Source: Owenia fusiformis (Eukaryota > Annelida > Polychaeta > Sabellida > Oweniidae). From it: a stretch of DNA of 64,000 bases. The notes under the pieces were generated by a model. It did not search any database and was not told the origin of the DNA. It saw nothing but the letters and a program-made list of their open reading frames with translations. The DNA lies in NCBI GenBank assembly GCA_903813345.2, contig CAIIXF020000007.1, positions 13,748,714 through 13,812,713 of the forward strand. The letters run 5' to 3'. Made by a program: the position numbers and the translations under genes. This document shows positions 47,559 through 58,900 of the stretch, one piece after another (the first letter of the stretch is position 1; each line of letters opens with the position of its first letter).

Positions 47559-47855
47559 CAGTGGCGTAGCGTCATATACGCATAAAACGCCATAGCGTAC
47601 TCTCAAAGTTTAGAGAAAAGTGAATTTTTGATATTGAAATGACCCACGTTTTATATTCTGAAGTAATGGCCTAACATTTTATGAATCCACATTATTTTTT
47701 CGTATTTTTCTTATTTTCGTATTTTAAAACGCCCCAGAACGCTTCAAATGCAATCTAATTTTTTCAAATTTTCTTGGGGGAAAGACCCCCCTCAAAGCTC
47801 GTTCGCTTCGCTCACTGGTGGCGTACACTCATAAAATACTCACACTACGCTACTG
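47559..47855. mobile_element. Short hAT-like element
   Basis: 297 bp with ends CAGTGGCGTAGC and, inverted, CAGTAGCGTAGT, flanked by ATTTG on both sides (5-bp duplication). It has no coding capacity. Confidence 0.75.
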
Positions 47856-49349
47856 ATTTGGTTACCATTTTTATTATTTGGGAGAATTTAAAATTTTCCC
47901 CCTTTTTTGCACTTAATCTTAAATAACTTCACCAATTTAAAGCATATCATGGATCTTTTGGGAGATATTATATTTGAAATTGTGAGGAATACATTGTTAG
48001 ATCAATTATAAATATTGCTTGCAATTTTGTCACTCCCTTAATAGATCTTTTTTAAGAGGAGGAATAACCTAGAATTCAAAGATCCTATCTTTCTTTTTTT
48101 TGAAAATCATCTACAAGTTGTCAGGAGTTCAAATCTGACATTAGTTTTAGGATTTGACCTTTACTTGACCTTCAGTGACCTTTGAAAGGTCAAAAAAGTT
48201 GATTTTTGGATCTAAATTTTGGTCAGCTTAATCACAAAATACCTTACTGAGCTCTGAATAAGTAAAACTTTCAAGGTCAAAGGTCATCAAACTAGGTCAC
48301 ACAACTGCTATCTAAGTTTCTTAAAGTTCAAGACTACAAATCCAAATCAATATTTTTGTTTGAAAGTCAGGATATATATTCCTCTGAAGGTTCCACACTG
48401 TGTGAGCACAGGACCGTGGGTCCTTTATTTATATATGCACTGGTGGATCTTCCCTTTGGGTGGGCCAAAAAAAAAAATTGGACTGAAAATACCATTTAAG
48501 GCCTTATTTTTTTAATTTTAGGCCAAATTTTAAAGAAAATTGGCCTTAAAATTTGGGCCCACTTTTCAGTTTTAGCCCCTCTCCCTTCTTGGTTCCCAGA
48601 TCAACCCCTGATATATATATTTCTATAATAAAATAATCCGAAATAATAATAATGATGATGAAATCCCCAATTTGTCTCCTTCCCAGGCCCGTAAGACACT
48701 TTTCTCCAAGGGGGGGTGCGGTTTTTACTAAAGAGAATATGAAATTGTCAATTTTTGCTGCGTAAATCAAATCGCGTTCAGAGGGGGGGGGGGGTCGGTT
48801 ACCCCCTATATTGAGCCTATTTTGTAGTGTTTTATCGTTTTAGACTAAATATTGAATGAGCAATTTTGGAGAAGCACTGGAAGGTGTGCTAGAAGGGCAT
48901 AAATGTTTACCCGAAACTTTCCACCAATTCAAGATCACATTCAGTGATTTCTGGACACTTTAAGGTGTTTTAATCAGAATCAATTTAAAGAAATTTAGAT
49001 TTTTCAAGATGCTGTCTGATTAATTCTGAGCACTTTTAATGTGTTTGAGTAAATGAATGCTTTAGTTTTTTTAGGGTGGGGTGCCAGAAATTTTTATGAT
49101 TTCATTATGTCACTTGGTGACTGTTTAAGTGTCCAAACTGTCCAATTGATTTGTATGGGGTGTGAGGAGTGGCCCACTCCCCGTAGAATATTTTACACTT
49201 TTGAGATACTATTTGGTGCTTTCTAGGCACTTTCAAAGTGTATGAGTCAATAAAAAAGGGAATTCTTTCGGGGGTGTCAAAAAGGATGAGAGGGTGAAGT
49301 GTGGGGTGCCAGAGGGGGACCAAGTGGTTGTCTCCCAGAAACATTGACC

Positions 49350-49673
49350 ATATATATATATCTTTTATTGACTCTTAGAATGTCATAGTATGACATATTA
49401 GTCAGTACAAAAATAAAATAAAAACTTACTACACTACACTACATTACACTACACTACACTATTATTATACAAATACAATATATACAAAAACATGTTATTA
49501 ACATGTATTTAACTATACATAATACTTAAAGCAGTGTGATGCATCCAGAATGTTCTTCAGACAAGTTCAATGACTTTGAATGCTTTATTTATAAAAATGC
49601 CAACTTGCTTTTGGACATATTTATCTTTTGAGGACATTAACATTATGAATGCATTTTCAGGATGGTATTTATA
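49350..49673. repeat. AT-rich insertion nested in hAT-like copy 2
   Basis: It breaks a tandem unit between CATTGACCATAT and ATATCAAGGTGCTATTTG. It has TATATATATATCTTTTATTG at one end and ACTACACTACACTACATTAC repeats inside. It could be a LINE 3' tail, but no protein remnant is visible. Confidence 0.5.
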
Positions 49674-50712
49674 TCAAGGTGCTATTTGATGATGTCTGGG
49701 CACTTTAAAAATGTATGAGTGAAATTCAGAATTTTTTCAATTGTGTTGTGGGGGACTTGAGGGATGGCCAACTCTCCAAGAACATTTTACAATTTTAAGA
49801 TGATATTTGGTGCTGCTGAGCACTTTTAAATTGTATGAGTCAATAAAAAATGTTCAAAAAAATCACATAATTGTTTTTCTCAATTTTTGAGGATTGTCAA
49901 AGGGGATGCCAGAGGGGGAGGTTGGGTGGGGATGCCAGAGGGCGAGTAAAAATCATTGACTAGATCAAGGAGCTATTTGATGATGTCTGGGAACTTAAAA
50001 GTGTCTGAGACAATACACAAAATTCAGAATTATTTCAATTGTTTTGTGGGGGATGTGAGGGGTGGCCAACTCTTCTAGAAAATTTTACAATTTTATTATG
50101 CTATTTTGTGCTTTCTAGGCACTTTCAAAGTATACGACTCAACAAAAATATGAAAAAATCACAATATTTTTTTCAATTTGGGGGGTTTAAAGGGGGAGGT
50201 GGGGATGCCAGAGGGCGAGTAAGTGTTAGTCTCCAAGAATCATTGACTATATCAAGGAGCTATTTGATGATGTCAGGGCACTTTAAAAGTGTCTGAGACA
50301 ATATATAAAAATAAATTCGGAACTTTTCAATTGTTTTGTTTAGAGTATGAGGGGTGGCCCACTCCCACTAGAAAATTTTACAATTTTAAGACACTATTTG
50401 GTGCTCTCTGGATACTTTCAAAGTGTATGAATCAATTAAAACATTGAAAAAAATCATAATTTTTCCCATTATTTGGAGGGGTGTCAAGGGGGGGGGGTGC
50501 CAGAGGGGGAGGTGGGATGGGGATGCCAGAGGGGGAGCAAGTATTGGTCCCCCATAAACATTGACTATATCAAGGAGCTACTTGATGATGTCTGGGAACT
50601 TTCAAAGTGTCTGAGACAATACACTAAATTCAGAATTATTTCAATTGCTTTGTGGGAGATGTGAGGGGTGACCAACTCTCCTAGAAAATTTCACAATTTC
50701 AATATGCTATTT

Positions 50713-51564
50713 CACCCTATGCAGACAGAGCCTGTGAGAAATATTGGGTGCGGAGCAAATGAGCGGAGGGTGTGGAGCTAACGGTCATTTTTGAATTTAA
50801 ATTTGGGATATTTCTGAAACTAAGCCGTTTTGGGACTTCAAATATACCAAGATATGTGTATTTGACCCCAAATATCAATACAATTGTGAAAATAGTAGCG
50901 CAATTCATTCTATAGCGACGCAGTGTGCCTTAAACCTTTCCCAGACCTATATATTTTGAAATTATCCTTTTAATACTGAGTCCCCAGCATTCATAAAAAA
51001 ATGGTGTTCAAGGTACACTATCTATACAAATTATTTTTGCATCTTGGAAGCCAGGCAGTATCTGTGTGATTTTATAAAAATTCGAAAATGTTTTTCAGAT
51101 ATGAGCCCCCTCTAAATATTGGGTGCGGAGGAGCTCCATAAACGTACCTCCGCACCCAATATTTAGAGGGGGCTCATATCTGAAGAACATTTCCGAATTT
51201 TTATAAAATCACACAGATACTGCCTGGCTTCCAAGATGCAAAAATAATTTGCATGGGTAGTGTATCTTGAACACCATTTTTTATGAATGCTGGGGACGCA
51301 GTATTAAAAGGATAGTCTCAAAATATATAGGTCTGGGAAATGTTTAAGGCATAATGCGTCGCTATAAAATGAATTGCACTACTATTTTCACAATTTTATT
51401 GATATTTGGTGTCAAATACACATATCTTGGTATATTTGAAGTCCCAAAACGGCTTAGTTTCAGAAATATCCCAATTTTAAATTCAAAAATGACCGTTAGC
51501 TCCGCACCCTCCGCTCATCTGCGACGCACCCAATATTTCCCACAGGCTCTGTCTGCATAGGGTG
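50713..51564. mobile_element. Near-perfect 852-bp palindrome (foldback element)
   Basis: Arms 50713-51131 and 51147-51564 (about 419 and 418 bp) around a 15-nt centre, ends CACCCTATGCAGACAGAGCC / GGCTCTGTCTGCATAGGGTG. Flanked by TATTT on both sides (50708-50712, 51565-51569). It interrupts a tandem unit of hAT-like copy 2, so it is the younger insertion. Each arm contains one about 60-codon open frame, the same peptide in opposite orientations, beginning MNC and containing LIFGVKYTYLGIFEVPKR. Confidence 0.93.
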
Positions 51565-52161
51565 TATTTGGGGCTTTCTAGGCACTTTCAAAGTATATGA
51601 ATCAACAAAAAAAATACGAAAAAATCACAATTTTCACAATTTTTCAATTTTGGGGGTTTAAAGGGGGGGGGGGGATGCCAGAGAGCGAGGTGGGGTGGGG
51701 ATGCCAGAGGGCGAGTAAGTGTTAGTCTCCAAGAATCATTGACTTTATATCAAGGAGCTATTTGATGATGTCAGGGCACCTTAAAAGTGCCTAAGACTAT
51801 ACATAAAATAAATTCAGAATTTTTCCATTGTTTTGTGGGGGGTGTGAGGGGTGGCCCAACTCCCCCCAGAAAATTTTACAATTTTGAGATGCTATTTGGT
51901 GCTTTTCTGGGCATTTTCAAAGTGTATGAGTCAATGAAAAAAAAAATTTCAAAACAAACATTTTTCAAAAAAAATATTTTTTTTTTCACATTTTTTTGGG
52001 GGGTGTCAAAGGGGGGTGCGGTCGCACCCATCGCACCCCCCCCATCTGACGGCCCTGAATTCCCAATCTTTTTCAGAGGGAAAGGCAATGATATGTCACA
52101 ATGATGCATTCATTGTGACTATAATATTTCAGTCAGGTGTTTTCTTCTAATCTTCAATATT

Positions 52162-52541
52162 TACCCTTTGCATTCGTTTGACTTCACTTCTTAAAAGAGA
52201 GCTTCGTCTTCACTCTTTCAAACTAAAATAAACCTGTGAACTCACCGCGCCAATCAGTGGTCGTCGGCCAAATTTGACCGACGTTCTATATATGGTCATT
52301 CCTTCTGACGTCATCGTTGAGCCCGGAATTGACCAATTACATGCGCATATTTAATTAGAACGCATTTGGCGTATGTTTCTTCAAGCTCGCTGATTAGTGG
52401 AAGAAAGATCAGCGCGTACAGGTCAGAAGTGATTTATTACCCAAACTGTCACCGGTACCCGTCGTGGGGGCGGGGCTACTAAACTGTAATATGGTCTCTA
52501 CTAGGCAGAGTGTAGTTTAACTAGACTCTGCACGCAGGGTA
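52162..52541. mobile_element. 380-bp TIR element (copy 1) just upstream of RECK
   Basis: Ends TACCCTTTGCATTCG and GCACGCAGGGTA (short inverted TACCCT), flanked by TCAATATT on both sides (8 bp). Nearly identical to 59015-59384. It carries a near-palindrome GTCGGCCAAATTTGACCGAC and a full CRE, TGACGTCA, inside CCTTCTGACGTCATCG. It ends 437 bp before the RECK ATG. Confidence 0.85.
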
Positions 52542-52978
52542 TCAATATTTCAACGGTGGACTGAATTCACAATCCAGATTCACAACAAATCTGTTAAACG
52601 AAAGTTAATTTACTTGGCCTAAAAATAATTGCAGACGATTTTTCTCCCCGTTGGAAATAAAATTGCTTGTAAATGAAAAGACAGCTTGTAATCATTAAAA
52701 TATAGCCGTAATAATAATGTATTAATAATAAACTCTGTTAGTAAGCTGTGATTTATGGATATCACTGATAAGAAACCACAGCGCGAAGATTTGCGATAAT
52801 TATTTTTACTAGGTGATAATTGTATCAGCGGGAGTAAACGGAACAGCCTATTGTCACCTTGTATGAAGTTCAGTTTTACAAGTGAAACATAACACAGAGA
52901 ACGTGGATTTGATACACTGATTTTAGTCGTGAAAATAATGACGAATTCTAGCAAATATTGGGATATAAATCCGAAGAC

Positions 52979-55900
52979 ATGATTCTAGAGGTATCCATCT
53001 ATATATTGGCCATAGGATTTGTGCAATCTCAAGGTTTGTACTAACTTTTTTAGACGTAAACTTTGTAACTTTTTGAGAGTTCTTGTATCAACTTTTGAAG
53101 TGTAGCCATTTTCAGCTGTACTTTTGATTTGTTGACATAACGTTGAATAGAAATGTACAAGACATGTTCACCTTTGTTAGTTTAATCTACGTTCATACAG
53201 AATCTCTTTGATAAAAGCTTTTCTCAAATTCTATTAGGCTTTATAGTTTGTCAAAATAATTGAGCTGGATTTGTCTATAAAGAACTTGGAAGAATCTGTC
53301 AGTCAATGGACATTTCAAAAACATCAAGTTTTAGAGTGTAAGGCATGATGCAGTTTGTATTTTGGAGCTAAATAAAATTCATAAGGGCCCAATATTTTGA
53401 AAATGAATTGCAGAATACAGTATATAATTCCTTGCGTGCCTGTCCCCAGGGGCATATAAGATAGGGATATACGACCATGGTCCATAATATTCACCATTAC
53501 ATAAAGCAACTGTGGTCCCTCTGTGATTTCCAATCCTCTATGGAGAAATGCTTATAAAGTTATGCCAAGTAGAGAGTCGCAAGATATTTCATTGATTTCT
53601 TAAATCAGTACGTATGTCTTGATTGTTGTATCGACTTGAATCAACCATGTCATTGACTAAATTCCCTATGTAATAATCTTCACATCATTAAAGGCTGAAA
53701 TCTATACCTTGATTCCAACATATAGGTATTCTGATGTTATATAACGATAGCTTTGATCAGTGAAAAGTAGCTTTAGTTATCATAGCCCTAATTAGGTGTA
53801 ATTATTATTTTACATGTGTATAATATATCAGTTATCTAGCCAATTATCATGTAACATGATTAATTAATTAATGTAATTTATTCCAGTACCATTATGCTGC
53901 AGGGACTCAGGCCTTGACAGTCCATGTAAAAATGCATGTGAACGGGTAAGTCCATCTTCTCTTATTAAATTCAGTCTAACATAAGCCCCAAGAAATACTT
54001 GAAATGATCCTCTTACATGCAACATTGATCTTCCCAGCATTGAAATAGATAGGTGCTGTACTCACTTCAAGGATTTTGTTGGAAATAGACATATCTCCCT
54101 CAAATCGCATTTGTATTTGAAAATGAGAGAGACAATAACAATTGGCCTGACTACTCTTGGACAGAATTGTAAAAACCAGAGAATATTGAACTCACATGAG
54201 ATGAAGGCCAATGGAGAACATTTTAATAAATTTTTTATTGACAATTGTTTCAATACATGAAACATAAATGCAATAATTTCCCCAAACTCTTGAGATTGTC
54301 CGCTAGAATTTTAGGGGAAAATCTGCTACTATATATTACTCAAAATTGTCTGCATATTCATTATAGATAATTGTGATAAAGGTTAAGACTCAGAGACATG
54401 ATACTTGGGAACATTATATATATTACAATACTTTTAATGGATCTGATAGTGATACACTCAGCATATACAAACCATGTCTGGGTTTTCAGGACAAATTAAA
54501 ATAGATTGGAGTTCAATTAAAACATTTCCAAACACGCATATCTGAATCGTTCCAGCTGTAAAAATTAATTTAAAATATTCAATGATTGTTATCAGTATGT
54601 TTTATATTGGCAGATATTTCAAAAATTATTTGTGCAGGAACAATGCTGTATTATAACCTTGATTCAACTCATTCTATTCCACTGAACACATTTCAGTAAA
54701 AAATATCAAATGATATACCTTCAAACATCCAGTTAAAGACTCATCAATGGACTTCAATATCTGAGAGAGACAAAATTATATCTCTTAAAAAAAGTTCAAA
54801 AGATTTTTTGTCCTAACTTTTTTGGTTTGAATGGAACACAGTATGAGATTTTTAAATTGGATGTTAAATAAGATATCAAAGTAGTATAAATAGCTGAAAA
54901 GCATTATAAAGTTGGCACGAAAAACTATCACATTTTATTAACTTGATTCACCAGTATATACAATATGTTTTTTATAAAAAACATCATGTTACAAGATATG
55001 CTTCAACCATGATATGAATTTCAAACAGATTCATTGTCTAACAACAACCTAGCAAAAATTATTAAAACTGGTTTTATTTGTGTTGGGATGTCCTGATGTT
55101 CATCATATAATAAACTCCAAAAACGTCTGTCATCAAAAACTTGGCAAAATATAGCTCTAATTTAGACATCAAATGCAAAGTTGTGTGAAATATGGATTTT
55201 GTCTGTATATTGTTGTCTATTGCCCTGGGCCTATGTAATAAATTAGTGGTAACACATTTTAGAGTTTACCTATTGAAAGCCACTGGAGTATATAATGACA
55301 GGACCTGATAGCTTTTCCACATCAGTGATCACTTTATCTATTCTATTTAACATAATCATTATCTCAACATACCTAAAGAAACATGATCCTGTGGTGGCCA
55401 ATTCAATTAAAGACATGTTGATGAAACAAAATATATGTGGAAAACATACTGAAATCTATTAAAAATCTGTGTAGGTTTTGTGAGGTTTGGTGTAAAAACC
55501 TGTTGGGCTGATGTACATTGAACAGAGGTTGTCCTGAATTATCTAATTGACTGAAATTATTTATGAGAACTTTCAATTATCAGCATTCTGTTAATATTAT
55601 TTTAACCAATATGTACTACAAAAATTTAAATATAAATCATGTGTCTTAATATGAGTTGTTAATTCATTGATTAATTAAGAAATAATTTTTCACCATTATC
55701 AGTCATTTATATATTTATATTCTTCAATAGCCAAAGAAAAGTATTGATTACCGGACACAATGCGTTTAAAACTGGCATTTCATTCTGACAAAAATAACAG
55801 ACAAATGTATGGGAAATTAGGAACAAAAACATCCAGAATAAGGATAGCTTTAGAGAAGAAAAACAAGCTCCTGAGAAATATTGATCCCTGTGTAGTTTTC

Positions 55901-58900
55901 TGTAGCAACCGTTAATGTAGCTGTCCATTTCTTTTCTCAGATCCACCCTCTACCATATTGCTCTGTTGAGCTATGCGGTTCTCCCCCCCCCCTCCGACGT
56001 TTTTTTGTTTTTGGCCCATCACTTTCTTAGATCAACTCTTTTATCAAAGATATTGAGTTTGTTCCATTTAGTCAAGATGCCCTTTTAATAAGCTGTCTAG
56101 TATTTTATTAAAAACTAAGGGCCCTTTAGAAATATGTGCACTGTATGAATGTTCATACATATGAAAAATATGAATGAGATGGCATAGGTCATATTTTAAT
56201 TTCCTCATAATTTAAAACAACAATTATTTCAATATGTTATGTCTTAGTTCATGTAGTATTGTACTAGAAATATAATTGTCTTTATAAGGGTATAGTTCCA
56301 AAAATTGTTTTGTTAAAATATCAATTTTGACGATAAGTTCTTTTACCTATACATGCTTCTCTTGATTTCTTTTTGAATGCCAGTTTCCAGACAGACTTGA
56401 AATGTGAAAAAGTAATGATTGGTGAAAAGGTACACAACAATTTGTAATCAATGATCCTGTTAGTAAGGCAAATGTCTTCTTAACCATCAATCAATGAGTC
56501 TTTCTACAACATTTTATCACTACAAGCGTAACTAGCAACATTTTCCAATAGTCTCGATTGAATTACCAATTAACCATGTAAAAAGTCTGATATTATTGTC
56601 ATACTGCATTTGTATTGGGAGGCGTAAACTTGGGAATATCATATCATATGTTGTTCTCTGGATGTGATTGTGTATATAATATTTTCCTGTAATAGATGAA
56701 ATGTGTACAGATGATGGAGGATGGGGGGGGGGACCTTGAAGTCAAACCCATGTTAGAGCACCCCAAGACATATAGTGTAGTTATAAATGCCAAATCAAAC
56801 ATGTTACAAAAGGTAAGGGAGGGGACTAAAAGCAAATGACCTCTTCATACTTCAAATTTATACCTTACTGTTGGCTTTACCTATACATGTAAAAAAGTTC
56901 TCACAAGAAGATACCAGACTCCTTACATTAGCAAAACAAGAAAAAACTCTACCATAACTCCTCAAGACTTTCAAGGACTGTTCAGAAGTTCTCAACTACA
57001 GTTCAAATTTCCCAGTAAGTGGTCAATAATTCAGGAAATCTAGATCTGAGTGGTTTCTCACAAGAAGGTCTCTGACATTAGGATGTCGAGATGCTGGCAT
57101 TGAAATATATTCAACCCTGCTTCTGTCTATAGTCTAAGACCTAACTTGAGAGTAGGGACCGCCTACCTAGCTAGGGCTAGAGTTTAGATAGCAAAATGCC
57201 TTGGCGTCAAATTGGAGTGATCAAGTTCTAGGCTTCCTAGTGATTTCTAGACCTAAAGTGATTGGTTTTCAATCAAAACATCATGTTTTCTCAGGGAATG
57301 ATGGCGATTTATGAAGCTTACTTTCCACAAGCTTAGATAAATGTTGGTTGTAATTACACTACCTAGAATTCCTAAAACTTCTGAATTTCTGTTTTGTTCA
57401 GTTCACCAAGTATCAGTCTCTGGCATTTCTGATCTTTTGAGGATGAATACAGTATAATTAGAAAGTAGAATCACTGAAGTCATACAGGACTTTTATGGTA
57501 TGTTTTTCTGGGAAAATAATGAATGCATGACAGCCTCTGTATCCTTGGCTATACATTTCCAAAGAATTAGGGTAAAAAAAGCATCAAAATGTTGGCCAGA
57601 GGGGTACACAATTCCAAAGTGAATTAACATGGCTCAATTGTCATGATATTGATATAAAATGGTTGCAGCTTTGAATATGATATGAGTTTCTTTATTGTTT
57701 TTATGTCACCACCAAAAAGTAGTTGGCATCTGTAACAAATTCTTACAACTTCCAATAACTTAACAAATACTGTTTAGACTTTTCAAAATCATCTACCGTA
57801 CATGTTTTAAGAAGTTCAAATCAGACTTTATGTTTAAGATTTGACCTTCAATGACCTTCTCAAGGTCAAAAAGGTCTTTTTTCAACTTGCTTCAAAATGA
57901 CCAATTTTTTCCAAGGTATCTATTGAATTCAAAATTGACTAATTTTTTTTTCAAAAGCATTTACAAGATCTCAGACTTAAGATAGAACTCATAATGGCAT
58001 ATTGTTAGAACAACTGTCATATGGTGAGTCTTTTTGTGACTGATATTTGGCATTTAGGGTCTGTATCTGTAACAAATGGTCACACTTTTTATTTAAATTG
58101 CAATTAGTTGTAATATTTTGAAGAATGTTTCAGAATGTTTCTTGGATGCCAGCATTGACTTTTAACATTTTAGTATGTAATGAGTCTTAGGGTCTTACAA
58201 TCAAGTAGGCCCTCGAATCTTATCTACCATGACAAGTCTAATTACACCATCTACATCCACATAACAAATAGTTCCATCATATCTCTATTGGCACTCAATG
58301 GAAGGAGATAAGCTGAGGATTTATTCTCTGATCTCAATTCTAGTTATCTTTGTATCATTAATACTATTGTCCTAGTGTTGTCATTGCAAATTGTTGGCTT
58401 TTATGGGCTGACTGATGCAGGTGGGTGGGGAGGTGGTATGGTTTCTGAATAGGGTTGATTTATCAATGAAAATTCCCATCCACTTTTTCCATGAATACAT
58501 CCGTCCATAATCCTGATTCAGAAGAATGTTTTTTCTCTTTATTGTTATGCTAAGAGAAAATAACAATACAGCTTAGTGATTCATAATGCAGAGATGTATT
58601 ATGATAGTACTAATGTCATCTACATGTGCTATACCTAGGCACTTACATTGTGTATCTTTTTTATGTTTAGTTGTCAGTCTCAGCTGCTATTAGTAATGTG
58701 TAACTAATCTATTTAATCTTGGAATGTCAACATGCCAGTGTTATTTCAACTAAATTCAAAGTATGCCACAGATGATATATATTTTGTTAAATGAATCAAT
58801 TAACTTTTTATTAATAATTTTTCAAGCTGACTATCATTCATTCACACAATATAACTCAAGATGGAAGTGAAACACTAAGACCAAAAAACCATGTGCAATA

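Larger units (their letters stand above)
48684..52057. mobile_element. CAGGGCCGT-ended hAT-like element with internal tandem units (copy 2, inverted)
   Basis: Left end CAGGCCCGTAAGACACTTTT; right end CCATCTGACGGCCCTG. The same about 220-bp units as copy 1 appear in reverse complement (GGTGCTTTCTAGGCACTTTC, AAGGAGCTATTTGATGATGT). It has grown by nested insertions: an about 320-bp AT-rich segment at about 49350-49673 and the 852-bp palindrome at 50713-51564. The target duplication is not clear. Confidence 0.78.
44201..52978. other. Repeat-dominated intergenic region between CROT and RECK
   Basis: It begins with the CROT 3' UTR. AATAAA at 46857-46862 is a possible distant poly(A) signal. No cellular exon was found on either strand. 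Elements listed separately occupy 44670-45241, 45270-45726, 46597-46673, 47559-47855, 48684-52057 and 52162-52541. 48100-48330 is a fragment of the GACCTT/AGGTCA-rich repeat seen at 7098-9075. The last 430 bases before 52979 are the probable RECK 5' UTR and promoter. Confidence 0.65.

Noticed and set aside
50717-51560. Two mirrored open frames of 63-68 codons as possible genes
   Set aside because: They are the same frame in the two arms of a palindromic element; no domain and no start context beyond chance.
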